64,000 nt of DNA from Flavobacterium johnsoniae (GTDB lineage: Bacteria; Bacteroidota; Bacteroidia; Flavobacteriales; Flavobacteriaceae): positions 186,001 to 250,000 of the forward strand of contig NZ_MLFK01000010.1 of assembly GCF_001879205.1 (NCBI RefSeq), read 5' to 3'. A model generated the notes under the pieces. That model saw nothing but the letters and a program-made list of their open reading frames with translations, was not told the origin of the DNA and ran no database searches. The position numbers were made by a program, and so were the translations under genes. Below, in pieces: positions 9,182 to 18,184 of this stretch (position 1 is its first letter; every line of letters starts with the position of its first letter).

Positions 9182-11206
9182 TTAATGCGACATCCAAACC
9201 GTCATTTCGCCTTTTCCTTTATTTCCCCATGCAAAATACGGAATCAATTTGACTGGTACTGCAGTTGCATCTTTGGAACTAAGCGGTTTGTATAATGTTT
9301 TATTCCAAGAATTATCAGATTTTATAACCGCTTCTGCATCAATGCTTACTAAGTTTCTATTATTCAATGTAAAACTGTTAGTGGTAAATTTCGAATTCAC
9401 ATTTAAAGCAATATCATTTACACTTGTTTTTGCAGGAAGCTGATCTGATTCTAAACAATAAACCAGCGGTCCTCTTTTTACAGCGATTTGATTTTTAACT
9501 TCTTCTACCAAAGGATTGGCTTCCATTAATTCAACCGGCATTGGGAGATCTAATTCGATCACATCTCCTTTTTTCCATTTTTGATTTAATTTTAAATAAG
9601 TGCCGGAAAGGATTTTGTCATTACTCTTTGCATTATTAACTGAAACCGAAGCATTCTGACTCCAGCCCGGAATTCTTAAAAAGAAATTCTGCAGATCTTT
9701 TGGAGCCTTTACAATTTTCAACGTTATTTTTCCATCCCACGGATAATTCGTCTGCTGTTCGATTTCGATATCTTCTCCGTTTAACGATTTTGTTTTCAAA
9801 GAATTACTTCCGTACAAATTTACATATAAACCTTCTTTTGAAAGATTGTAAGCATAATTTCCAACTTCGGCAACTGTTCTTGTTACGTTTGGCGCACAAC
9901 AGTTTGATAAGGCGATATAACCTTCGCGTTCATTTCCCCATCTTTGGTGAAACGGCAGGTCATTAGAAACATTCAGCGGATTATTGTAAAGGAATTTTTC
10001 TCCTTCCAAATCCATTCCGGAAAGTACACTATTATAAAGTGCCAACTCTACAATATCGGCATATTTAGCATCTCCGGTAATTTGAAGCATTCTCCAGTTC
10101 CATAAAACATTTCCAATATTGGCACAGGTTTCGGTATGAGCCGTTGCGTTTGGCAATTGAAAAGGGCGGCCGTAAGCCTGATGAATTTTCTGCACTACTG
10201 TTGGATCGTAAGAAGTTCCGTCTGGCGAAACGCCGTCGTACAAAGAACCACAGCCTCCTGTAATGTACATTTTACGGTACGTTACATCATCCCAAATAGA
10301 TTCCAGATTGTCTAACAATTTCCTTTCTCCTGTTTCGGCGTATAAATCAGCAACTCCCGCATACAGGTAATTCGCTCTTACAGCGTGACCCATGGCAGTA
10401 GTCTGCTGTCTAAACGGAATGCGATCCTGATTGTCGTCGGTTCCATCATTTGTAGTTCCTCTAATGTCAATCAAATTATTAGCCAGTTCCAGATATTTCG
10501 GATTTTTAGTCGTTCTGTACATTTCGACAATTCCCATATAATGTGACGGACAAATCGCATTTCGAGCCAGTTCCGGTGATGCTTTTTTGTAGAAGTCATA
10601 TAAGAAATCGGCAACGCCTTTTGCAATATTTAAGAAGTTAGTTTTTCCTGTAGCACGATAATGAATGCAGGCAGCAGTCATTAAATGTCCCATATTGTAT
10701 TTCTCAAAACCCAATTGTTTTTTTACTTCTTCCGGCCCTAAAGTTCCCCAGCGTTCATCGATTAAAACAGGTGTATGAATGTAACCGTCTTTGCGCTGTA
10801 CTTTCGCGAAAAGCGCAATAGCTTTGTCCATTTCCTGATCAAGTTTCTTGTCTTTTGTAACGGCATAAGTGGCTGCCATTCCTTCAAAAATCTTGTAGAA
10901 ATCACCATCATGAAACGAAGGACCTTTAAATGTTCCTTTGCTTACGCCTGCTGCAATTTCGAAGTTTTTGTAGGCATGCGAAATCTCATCGTTATGATAC
11001 AAATCCCACATATAAGGCAGGGTGTTTTTGGTTTCTACATCAAACTGTTCTTTCCAGAAACCATTTGTCCATTTTACATCTTGTAAGCCAATGCTTTGCA
11101 GTTTTGAATACGGACTTTCTGAATTCGCAACCAAACCTTTGTTCTGCGACAGTAATCCAGAACTAACAAAAAACAAACTAAGGGAAACATTTAAAAAATT
11201 TTTCAT
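9182..11206 (-). CDS. GH127 beta-L-arabinofuranosidase
   Basis: A 674-residue secreted enzyme of the DUF1680 family, expected to release terminal L-arabinofuranose from pectic side chains. The start at 11206 (MKNFLNVSL) gives a signal peptide ending LLSQ. A start seven codons earlier falls on the edge of a repeat and is not preferred. The zinc-thiolate active site of the family is intact: Glu and Cys in AHTETCANIGN (about residue 360) and the Cys pair in SNCCAPN (about 435), one of which is the nucleophile in characterised GH127 enzymes. An (alpha/alpha)6 barrel is followed by beta-sandwich domains (LRIPGWSQNASVSVNN). The family is firm; the exact linkage is inferred. Confidence 0.9.
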   Translation of the reverse strand: MKNFLNVSLSLFFVSSGLLSQNKGLVANSESPYSKLQSIGLQDVKWTNGFWKEQFDVETKNTLPYMWDLYHNDEISHAYKNFEIAAGVSKGTFKGPSFHDGDFYKIFEGMAATYAVTKDKKLDQEMDKAIALFAKVQRKDGYIHTPVLIDERWGTLGPEEVKKQLGFEKYNMGHLMTAACIHYRATGKTNFLNIAKGVADFLYDFYKKASPELARNAICPSHYMGIVEMYRTTKNPKYLELANNLIDIRGTTNDGTDDNQDRIPFRQQTTAMGHAVRANYLYAGVADLYAETGERKLLDNLESIWDDVTYRKMYITGGCGSLYDGVSPDGTSYDPTVVQKIHQAYGRPFQLPNATAHTETCANIGNVLWNWRMLQITGDAKYADIVELALYNSVLSGMDLEGEKFLYNNPLNVSNDLPFHQRWGNEREGYIALSNCCAPNVTRTVAEVGNYAYNLSKEGLYVNLYGSNSLKTKSLNGEDIEIEQQTNYPWDGKITLKIVKAPKDLQNFFLRIPGWSQNASVSVNNAKSNDKILSGTYLKLNQKWKKGDVIELDLPMPVELMEANPLVEEVKNQIAVKRGPLVYCLESDQLPAKTSVNDIALNVNSKFTTNSFTLNNRNLVSIDAEAVIKSDNSWNKTLYKPLSSKDATAVPVKLIPYFAWGNKGKGEMTVWMSH

Positions 11207-11223
11207 TTTATAATGATTTTTAA

Positions 11224-11320
11224 CCATATAAGCAATATAAGCTCATTTAAAACAAACTTTATTAAACTTGAACTGCATAAGATTAAGTCTATCTTATAAT
11301 TTCTTATATCACTTATATGG
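11224..11320. repeat. CCATATAAG palindromic element, copy 1
   Basis: The ends CCATATAAGcaATATAAG and CTTATATcACTTATATGG form an 18-base imperfect inverted repeat (16 of 18 pairs) with a 9-base internal period. A second copy with the same ends lies at 56937-57025. In both copies the outer edge creates a spurious upstream ATG for the neighbouring gene. Confidence 0.7.
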
Positions 11321-11328
11321 CTTACTAT

Positions 11329-13788
11329 TTATTTTACAAAGAAATTAATTGTTCTGCTCATTGAATCTCCGTCGGCGTCTTTTACGGTTAGTACGAAAGA
11401 AGCGAATCCTTTTTCAACGGTTGCAAACTGAATTTCTTGTCCTTTTAAAACTACTTTTCCATTTTTAAGATCAGAGAAAGTGTAAACAGGTTTGTTTTCA
11501 TAACCTTTGAAAAAATCTCCTGCATTTAAAACTTGCTTTTCACCTGAATTCACAAAATAATGAGGCGTTGACAGCCAATCCAGATAATTGTCTAATTGCG
11601 TAAAACCATCCTTATCTGTATCCTGATTAGCATCTGAAAAATCTCCTGCTTTTGAATTTTCGTTTAAACCAAAAGCTTTTTCCCACCAGTTTGGCAATCC
11701 GTCATGATCGGTATCCCAATCTGAAGGACGTCTTTCTGAAGCAAAGTTTGACCATCCTCCTGCATCTTGTTCGTTATCGATCATGCCGCCCAGACCGCTT
11801 TTACTTCCTTTATAAGTGAAAGTTCCTTTTAAAGTTTCACCAATAATTCGGTTATCGTGTTTATCAAAAAACGGCTGATTCGCCCCAACATCTGAAAGTA
11901 CGTTTTTATAAGCCGCTTTAGCAGATTGTGTATCTACATACGAAGGGAAAAATGGCTTATCTACGAAAGTTTCATATTCTACTTTTTCATTATGGCTTAT
12001 AGTAGATTTTCTTCCTTTATCCTGAGATTTTTCATCAAAATAACCGGGCATAATATTTCCGTTAAAATAATAACGCTGCATTCCTTTTCCAACGCCTTCA
12101 TGCTGTGCATTTAAAGCCACAAATATTTTAGTTGAAGCTCCAGGTTTGTAATAATTATTTACAAAATTCACCTCGTTTGCACCACCATCTGTAGTTCTTT
12201 TTCCCCAGTTGTAAACCACATTATTGGTTATATCCAATCGGCCGGTATAATAACCGTCACCGTTTAAACCGCCGCCAATACTCCAGTTACGACCATAATT
12301 ATGAGCCAGTAAATTGTGATGAAAACTACCAATATCGCCGCCAATTGTAGCTGCAAATCCGTGCATTTTTCCCGCTTCGTATTTATCATGACCTGCCACA
12401 TTCAACGCTTCAGAAATTAAAGTTCGCTGCAAAGTAATATGATGGGCGCCACGCGAACTAAACGATTCGTCAATTGTCCAGCTGATCGAACAGTGGTCAA
12501 TAATACTGTAATCTGCACCCGTTAATCCCATTCCGTCAAAAGTAGTGCCGCCTCCAATTCTCACTTTTAAGAAACGCACAACACCATCATTTCCAGTCAA
12601 TCCGATTGGAGCTCTGCTGATGGTAATTCCTTCGCCCGGCGCTGTCTGACCCGCAATAGTGATATAAGGCTGATTTGCCACTAATCGTGAAGCCAGTTTT
12701 ATATTTCCTGAAACAGTAAAAACAATAGTTCTCGGCCCGATTTCCTGATTGATAGCGTCACGTAAACTTCCCGGTCCGTCGTCATTTAAATTGGTTACTT
12801 CAATTACTTTTCCGCCGCGTCCTCCAACAGCATAGCGGCCATAGCCTTCTGCTCCCGGAAATGCCAATTGTGCAGGTTTGAACGACCACACATTTCCTAA
12901 AGTTACTTCGCCATTTGCATCCACTTCATCCACTCTCCAGTAATAAGTTGTTCCTGAATATAAGTCAGAAACTGTAAAACTTCTATCTGCTAATTTTCCT
13001 TTGAACTCTTTTGATGATTCTGTCGCATTTTCTACGGCATTTTTATCTTCACCAAAATACAACTTATGAGCTGCCACATTTTTTACAGCATCCCATTTTA
13101 AAGTTAGAGTTTTCCCCACTTCAACATGTTCGTCACGGTTTCTTGGTTCAGGAGTACGCGCCTGATTCATCAAATTTGGTGTGTCAATTTCAAATCCATT
13201 GATCACGATTTGTTTTACGACATCAGGATTTGAAGTTGGGTCGATTTCAAAACGAACAATTACATCTTTGCCTTTTTCTGCATTAAAAGTGATATACGCC
13301 ATCGATGCATCGATTTTAGCATTGGCTCTCTGACTTGCATTTACTGTTTGCTGCAGTTTTCCGTTTACGAATATTTTTATCGGAGAAAAAGTTTTTCCTG
13401 TAATGACATCAAAAGCGTTATGAAAAGTTAAAAGTGTATGTTTTCCTGCTTTCAATCCATTGATTTTCAATTCTAAATTTTCAGAAGTTACCAAGCCGTC
13501 GCTTCCTAATTTGTTGTAATGCGGTGCGCTCATTCCAACTTTGTACCACTTAGAAGTAAAATTTCCTTTTAACTTAAATGACACATTATTAAATGATTTT
13601 TCGGCTTCTTTTCCTTCGTTGATCACCCAGGAATCATAACTCGGATCATGAACCTCTTCCAGTCTTCTTTGAAAAAAGTCAAAATCGACTTTTACTATTT
13701 GTTTATCCTTATGCTGCGCAGATTGTGCTTGCCCATTTGTGGTCAAAATCAGCGACAAAACAGCAGCGCTTATTAATTTCTTTATCAT
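11329..13788 (-). CDS. Multidomain PL1-family pectate lyase with N-terminal binding and FN3 modules
   Basis: An 819-residue secreted lyase. The order is a signal peptide (ends GQAQ), a malectin/CBM-like beta-sandwich (about 30-205), a fibronectin type III module (about 215-308, ending YYWRVDEVDANGEVTLGNVWSF), a PL1 beta-helix (about 311-690, FPGAEGYGRYAVGGRGG, PYITIAGQTAPGEG, IIDHCSISWTIDE), a DTDHDGLPNWWEKAFGLN calcium-binding stretch and a terminal Ig-like domain. It is distantly similar to the lyase at 108-1817 but carries added binding modules, suggesting action on intact cell-wall pectin. It follows the DUF5703 gene by 16 bases and probably shares its transcript. Confidence 0.9.
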   Translation of the reverse strand: MIKKLISAAVLSLILTTNGQAQSAQHKDKQIVKVDFDFFQRRLEEVHDPSYDSWVINEGKEAEKSFNNVSFKLKGNFTSKWYKVGMSAPHYNKLGSDGLVTSENLELKINGLKAGKHTLLTFHNAFDVITGKTFSPIKIFVNGKLQQTVNASQRANAKIDASMAYITFNAEKGKDVIVRFEIDPTSNPDVVKQIVINGFEIDTPNLMNQARTPEPRNRDEHVEVGKTLTLKWDAVKNVAAHKLYFGEDKNAVENATESSKEFKGKLADRSFTVSDLYSGTTYYWRVDEVDANGEVTLGNVWSFKPAQLAFPGAEGYGRYAVGGRGGKVIEVTNLNDDGPGSLRDAINQEIGPRTIVFTVSGNIKLASRLVANQPYITIAGQTAPGEGITISRAPIGLTGNDGVVRFLKVRIGGGTTFDGMGLTGADYSIIDHCSISWTIDESFSSRGAHHITLQRTLISEALNVAGHDKYEAGKMHGFAATIGGDIGSFHHNLLAHNYGRNWSIGGGLNGDGYYTGRLDITNNVVYNWGKRTTDGGANEVNFVNNYYKPGASTKIFVALNAQHEGVGKGMQRYYFNGNIMPGYFDEKSQDKGRKSTISHNEKVEYETFVDKPFFPSYVDTQSAKAAYKNVLSDVGANQPFFDKHDNRIIGETLKGTFTYKGSKSGLGGMIDNEQDAGGWSNFASERRPSDWDTDHDGLPNWWEKAFGLNENSKAGDFSDANQDTDKDGFTQLDNYLDWLSTPHYFVNSGEKQVLNAGDFFKGYENKPVYTFSDLKNGKVVLKGQEIQFATVEKGFASFVLTVKDADGDSMSRTINFFVK

Positions 13789-13804
13789 TTTTGTTTGGTA
13801 ATAG

Positions 13805-16135
13805 TTAGTTTAATTTTGTTTTTTCTGTTTCAGATTTTCCAAGCAGATTTATAATGTCTTTTTTTCTTTCTTCCGGAATAACTTTTAAAACCTTCAATTC
13901 TCCATTCAGGAGTTCGGCTTCAACCGTTGTATTTTGTTTTGCATGTAATTTAAAATGAACGTTCCAATCCTTTGGCCAGGCTGGAAAAAGATAAATTTTT
14001 CCGTCAGTTTCCTGCAAAAGCATTTCCTGCATTCCAATCATTCCCGAACCGCCCCAATTATGATCTGGAACCCAGTCAAATCCTGGTCCCCAAAAAGCTG
14101 GGAAACGTCGGTCTGAATTCGCCATTTTTAAGGTATTGTATTTCGCAGCTTCTTCTGTTAATCCCAAACGTGCTGCGAAAATATTGTCTTGTTTCCATCC
14201 AATATGACTTCTAAATTTTAAAGCATCTGCATCGTATTTCCAAGTGTTTAAAGCCGTTTCTAAATCAGGTTTTCCAACTCCGTAAATTCCCCACGGATAA
14301 ACGGGATATAATTGCGGCACTTCCGAATTATTCACTCTTTCCCAAGATTTTGCAGGAAGTAAAACTTTATGATTTTCAATCTGTCCGAAATTTAAAGGCG
14401 GAATTCTATTTTGAAATCCTTTTAAATATTCAGCATCTTCTTTGGACAATTCTTTTGCAGAAAGGCTTAAAAGATTGGCTGTAATAACTTGTAAAGCCGA
14501 AATGGTACTATTGGCATTATTTGCCATTTTATACGTTTCTGCTCCCGAACCCGGAAAAAGAACCAGTTTGCCATTTCCGTCCAGTGCTTTTCTCCCTCTT
14601 TGCTTCGCTAAATATTGATAATGTTCATCAAAAAAACGAAGACAACTGATTATGAAAGCATTATATTTCTGAATGTCTTCTCCAGCATATTCTTTTTGCT
14701 GCAACATCATTTGGCAGAATTCAAAAACCGTGTCCCACTCATATTCCAGCCACGCATTGTATTCCATCCCCGGATCGTAATCTGCGGGACGTTTCCATTC
14801 GTATTCTGCGGGATTTGGCAATCCGAAATTTTCCAGTTGTTCTGTAAACGAAGCGCCATTATGATTCCAATATACTTTGCTTCTTAATTCGGCATTTTTC
14901 TGTAAACTCAAATAATAATCCAGCTGTGATTTCATCATATCAAAATCACCGCTTTTTACCATTGGAAAATAAACCAATCTTTGATTTTGAGCCGTCATGG
15001 TTCCTCCTCCCCAATTTCTGAAATCAGGCGTAAAATCTAAATCGGGATTTGTAAAAACGGGATCAACGGTAAATAATCCGCCGTTGAATTTTGTTGGGTA
15101 TTTTCCATACGCATTACAGCCGAGCATATATCGAAACAGCTGATAATTCTGTCCGATTTGATAAACCGAATCTTTGGCATTCGATTGCTTTTTCTGAGTA
15201 AAAATAAAACTGCGGTTCCAGAAATTATTCCACCATTTTATCGTGTTTTTTTCTGCTTGTTTTGCTGTGTTCTTGTTTGCAGAAATCAGACTTTTCAATC
15301 CATTCTCCCAAGTTGAAAAATCAGATTGATTGGTATTTAAATAAATTTCTAATGCATGTTTTTTGGATGGCTTTACGCTTGTTAAATTAAAACCTTTAAA
15401 ATCTGTCGATTGGTATTTTCCTAAGTACGTTCCGTCAGGTTTTAGATTATCGCCCGTCATAAAGCCCCCGAAAGTTAAATTCGAAATCGGATTCAGCATT
15501 TGGTCTTTAACCGACTCCATTTTCTGCTGTTTTACAGCCACATCAAAAACGGTATTTTCCCTGTTTCTGTGGTAGAATTTAACTCTATTATTTTCAAATG
15601 AAATCGAATCTTTATAAGTCACAATATCTCCCTGAGACGCCCATTTATAGGAATTGGCATTATTGGCTTTTCCTTTTGAATCACGGTTTTTATAACGCCA
15701 GCTTTCATAAGAAGCCGTCATTTTTAATGCATTTTTACTTTCTAAATCAACGTGGATTATCGGTTTAAAAACATCTACCCAAAGTTTAATTTTAGTATTA
15801 TTCTGCCCGACTAAAACATATCCGTCTTTTAGTTTCAATTCCTGATGAAAACCTGCTGCTCCCTCAAAAGGATTCGGTGTTAGCGTCACCTTTACCCTTC
15901 CTAATTTCAGCAAAGTATTGTGTTCGTCAAAAGTACCGCTTCGCGAAAAATAAAAATACAAATCGCCTTTTTCTACCCATACATTCATACCAATATCACC
16001 GCCTCCCAAAGGCATTGATTCTGATGAATTATTGCTCTGCGTTGTCCAAACCTGATTGTAATTATCGAGCACTGGAATTTGTGCTTTAACTAAAAGCGAT
16101 GCAAAAAGAAAAAGTAAAATTATTGTATTTTTCAC
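13805..16135 (-). CDS. DUF5703-family secreted putative glycosidase
   Basis: A 776-residue protein with a signal peptide (ends LLVKAQ), an N-terminal beta-sandwich of the DUF5703 type (about 20-270; SMPLGGGDIGMNVWVEKGDLYFY) and an (alpha/alpha)6-barrel region (about 300-700) like the GH95/GH65-type clans. The SMPLGGGDIG opening resembles the start of GH95 enzymes. Acidic residues in the barrel (such as EYEWDTVFEFCQMML near residue 490) could be catalytic, but I cannot assign them. It sits between pectate lyase and acetylesterase genes, so a pectin-side-chain glycosidase is the likely role. The activity is not known to me. Confidence 0.7.
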   Translation of the reverse strand: MKNTIILLFLFASLLVKAQIPVLDNYNQVWTTQSNNSSESMPLGGGDIGMNVWVEKGDLYFYFSRSGTFDEHNTLLKLGRVKVTLTPNPFEGAAGFHQELKLKDGYVLVGQNNTKIKLWVDVFKPIIHVDLESKNALKMTASYESWRYKNRDSKGKANNANSYKWASQGDIVTYKDSISFENNRVKFYHRNRENTVFDVAVKQQKMESVKDQMLNPISNLTFGGFMTGDNLKPDGTYLGKYQSTDFKGFNLTSVKPSKKHALEIYLNTNQSDFSTWENGLKSLISANKNTAKQAEKNTIKWWNNFWNRSFIFTQKKQSNAKDSVYQIGQNYQLFRYMLGCNAYGKYPTKFNGGLFTVDPVFTNPDLDFTPDFRNWGGGTMTAQNQRLVYFPMVKSGDFDMMKSQLDYYLSLQKNAELRSKVYWNHNGASFTEQLENFGLPNPAEYEWKRPADYDPGMEYNAWLEYEWDTVFEFCQMMLQQKEYAGEDIQKYNAFIISCLRFFDEHYQYLAKQRGRKALDGNGKLVLFPGSGAETYKMANNANSTISALQVITANLLSLSAKELSKEDAEYLKGFQNRIPPLNFGQIENHKVLLPAKSWERVNNSEVPQLYPVYPWGIYGVGKPDLETALNTWKYDADALKFRSHIGWKQDNIFAARLGLTEEAAKYNTLKMANSDRRFPAFWGPGFDWVPDHNWGGSGMIGMQEMLLQETDGKIYLFPAWPKDWNVHFKLHAKQNTTVEAELLNGELKVLKVIPEERKKDIINLLGKSETEKTKLN

Positions 16136-16350
16136 ACTTATTTATTTAGATGTAAAATTACTTAAAAATGGAGAGCCACTTTATATTAATATTTTTAATC
16201 GAATATTCTAATTTCTTTTTGTTTGTGTTTTAGGAAAGACCTGCCAGCTATTAATTTACTGGCAGATTAAATCCAAAAAAAATTTGACCAATCAAGTAAA
16301 TAACTTAAATGAACTTATTAGACTTTAGATATCATAAAAGGTTTAATCGA

Positions 16351-17784
16351 TTACCATTCATCCGTTCTAAACGAAGAAACCGGCAAACCGCCTGCACTAA
16401 ACAATTCCGCTTTTGCGAAATCCTTCCATAAATAACGAATAGCAACTGGTTTCTTTACTTTATCCGAAGTTAAAACCACTGATTTTCTTCTCACTACCGT
16501 TTTTGCCGGATAGAAAACTTTGTCTTCTCCCGCTATTTCAAAACCTGTTACTTCTTTATCATAAGAGGTAATTCCGTTGGCAACATCATCAAAAGAAACG
16601 GTGACCGAACCGTCTTTTATTTCCATTGATTTGTATTTCGGACTTTCGAATTCGAAACCTTCGATTTCGTATGTTTTTGCCAAAGCCTGGAATGCCAATC
16701 GGTTTCCTCCTTTTTCTTTGTCCATTGGGTGAATATTATTTTCTTCTCCCACGTCCATTAAAACCGCCATTCCCGAATTCGGAATTTCCTTTGAAGCTTT
16801 AAACTGCGCCTCTCGCAAATAAGCCGAATTGTATTTCTCCAAATAATCTTTTGGATGAAAAGAGGCATAATTAAACGGCGCTATCTGAGCGTAGTAAAAA
16901 GGGAAATCTCCTTGTTTCCACAAAGCTCTCCAGCTTGAAACCATTTTTTTCATTAAAGCAGTGTATTCAGATGCTCTTTCGTAATTCGATTCTCCCTGAT
17001 ACCAGATACAGCCTTTTATTCCGTAACCAATTACAGGCGAAAGCATTCCGTTAAACAAAGTTGTTGGAACACGATTTGGATCTTTTGCCAATTCTTCTTT
17101 TGTTGTTGGAATTTTAGCGCTGGCGAAATCTTTCAGCATTTCCTGATTCATCCACGCTTCCATGCTAGAACCTCCGTAAGAAACATGAATCAGTCCCACC
17201 GGAACGTCTAAAACTTCTTGTAAAAGCGAACCAAAATACCAAGCCGTTGCACTAAAATTGGAAGTTGATTTTGGCGAAGCCACTTCCCATTTTCCTTCAA
17301 AATCCTGCAAAGGTTCTAAAACAGTCGCACGCGGAATGGTGATTAACCGAATATTTTTATTGGTTGATCGTACAATGATTTCGTTTCCGTTTTTTACCGG
17401 TTGTCCCTGAAATCCTTTTAAAGGCATTTCCATATTCGATTGTCCGGAACACAACCAAACTTCGCCGATTAAAACGTTTTTAATGATTACTTTTTCGCTT
17501 CCTTCAACAACTTCAATTGTAAACGGGCCACCAAATGACGGTGTTTGCAAAGCTGTATTCCATTTACCGGAGTTGTCTGCTTTTAACTTGTAGGTTTTAG
17601 AATCCCACAAAGTTTTTACTGTAACATTAGCGTTCTTTTCTGCCCAGCCCCAAATTGGTGCACTTGACTTTTGCTGCAGCATCATGTTATCTGTAAACAA
17701 TGCCGGCAGTTTGATTTTGGCATTCATTTGAATGGTTGCCACAAATGCAATTACAACAACAAAAATGTTCTTTAAATTTTTCAT
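16351..17784 (-). CDS. Sialate-O-acetylesterase-like SGNH esterase (probable pectin acetylesterase)
   Basis: A 477-residue secreted esterase (signal peptide MKNLKNIFVVVIAFVATIQMNA). The SGNH nucleophile block SGQSNMEMPL lies near residue 115. GYGIKGCIWYQGESNYE is the second oxyanion block, and IHPMDKEKGGNRLAF near 353 carries the Asp-x-x-His-like catalytic histidine region. An N-terminal beta-sandwich (LFTDNMMLQQKSSAPIWGWA) is typical of the SASA family. In a pectin locus this family most likely deacetylates galacturonic acid or rhamnogalacturonan rather than sialic acid, since no sialic acid genes are present. The family is firm and the substrate is inferred. Confidence 0.85.
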   Translation of the reverse strand: MKNLKNIFVVVIAFVATIQMNAKIKLPALFTDNMMLQQKSSAPIWGWAEKNANVTVKTLWDSKTYKLKADNSGKWNTALQTPSFGGPFTIEVVEGSEKVIIKNVLIGEVWLCSGQSNMEMPLKGFQGQPVKNGNEIIVRSTNKNIRLITIPRATVLEPLQDFEGKWEVASPKSTSNFSATAWYFGSLLQEVLDVPVGLIHVSYGGSSMEAWMNQEMLKDFASAKIPTTKEELAKDPNRVPTTLFNGMLSPVIGYGIKGCIWYQGESNYERASEYTALMKKMVSSWRALWKQGDFPFYYAQIAPFNYASFHPKDYLEKYNSAYLREAQFKASKEIPNSGMAVLMDVGEENNIHPMDKEKGGNRLAFQALAKTYEIEGFEFESPKYKSMEIKDGSVTVSFDDVANGITSYDKEVTGFEIAGEDKVFYPAKTVVRRKSVVLTSDKVKKPVAIRYLWKDFAKAELFSAGGLPVSSFRTDEW

Positions 17785-17819
17785 TTTACCTTATGCTTTT
17801 AATTCTAAAAATTTATGCC

Positions 17820-18033
17820 GCTCCTCTGGAGCTAAATTATTCTTATATATTATTTTCTATAACTATTTCGCTCTTCCAGAGCTTGTCTTTGTCTCGAAAA
17901 AAGTTATGTCTTTTTTAAAATAAAGACATGTCTTTAAATATTAAACAAATATTTTAACCTTCCTAAATAAGTCCCAGAGGGACTAAACATTTATAGAAAA
18001 AACGATACCATCACACAAAAGCTCCATCGGAGC
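17820..18033. repeat. Cluster of four short palindromes with 3-base loops
   Basis: Four palindromes follow one another in this gap: GCTCC-TCT-GGAGC (17820-17832), GCTCT-TCC-AGAGC (17870-17882), GTCCC-AGA-GGGAC (17971-17983) and GCTCC-ATC-GGAGC (18021-18033). The spacers carry TTTATAGAAA or TTTTCTATAA-like words. Related palindromes occur at 25102-25118 and 25155-25166. No gene is seen in the roughly 400-base gap. Confidence 0.75.
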
Positions 18034-18053
18034 GACATCTTTATCTCATTTTT

Positions 18054-18182
18054 CAATTGCCTCCAGCTTTAGCTGGAGGTCTTAAGATTTTCTCTATCTA
18101 GGGCTTTAGCCAAACTAATTATTTGGATAAAGCCCAATCCAAATTTTCTACTAAACCTCCAGCTAAAACTGGAGGCAATTGC
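18054..18182. repeat. 129-base composite inverted repeat (CCTCCAGC / GGGCTTTAGCC)
   Basis: The outer arms (18054-18079 and 18156-18182) pair almost completely, and each is itself a palindrome (CCTCCAGC..GCTGGAGG). An inner hairpin GGGCTTTAGCCAAA / TTTGGATAAAGCCC occupies 18101-18134. The same two building blocks recur in the other order at 33211-33288. The element ends two bases before the stop codon of the GH106 gene, so it may also shape that transcript's 3' end. Confidence 0.8.
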
Positions 18183-18184
18183 TT

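Noticed and set aside
9249..11213. Plus-strand open frames inside the GH127 gene
   Set aside because: They are antisense to a strongly conserved enzyme gene with intact active site, have no recognisable domains and no promoters.
16341..16354. A third TAATCGATTA palindrome resembling the shared operator
   Set aside because: It lies directly after the acetylesterase stop codon, about 200 bases from the next gene start, with no TAnnTTTG box near it. Only the 10-base core matches, so chance is likely.
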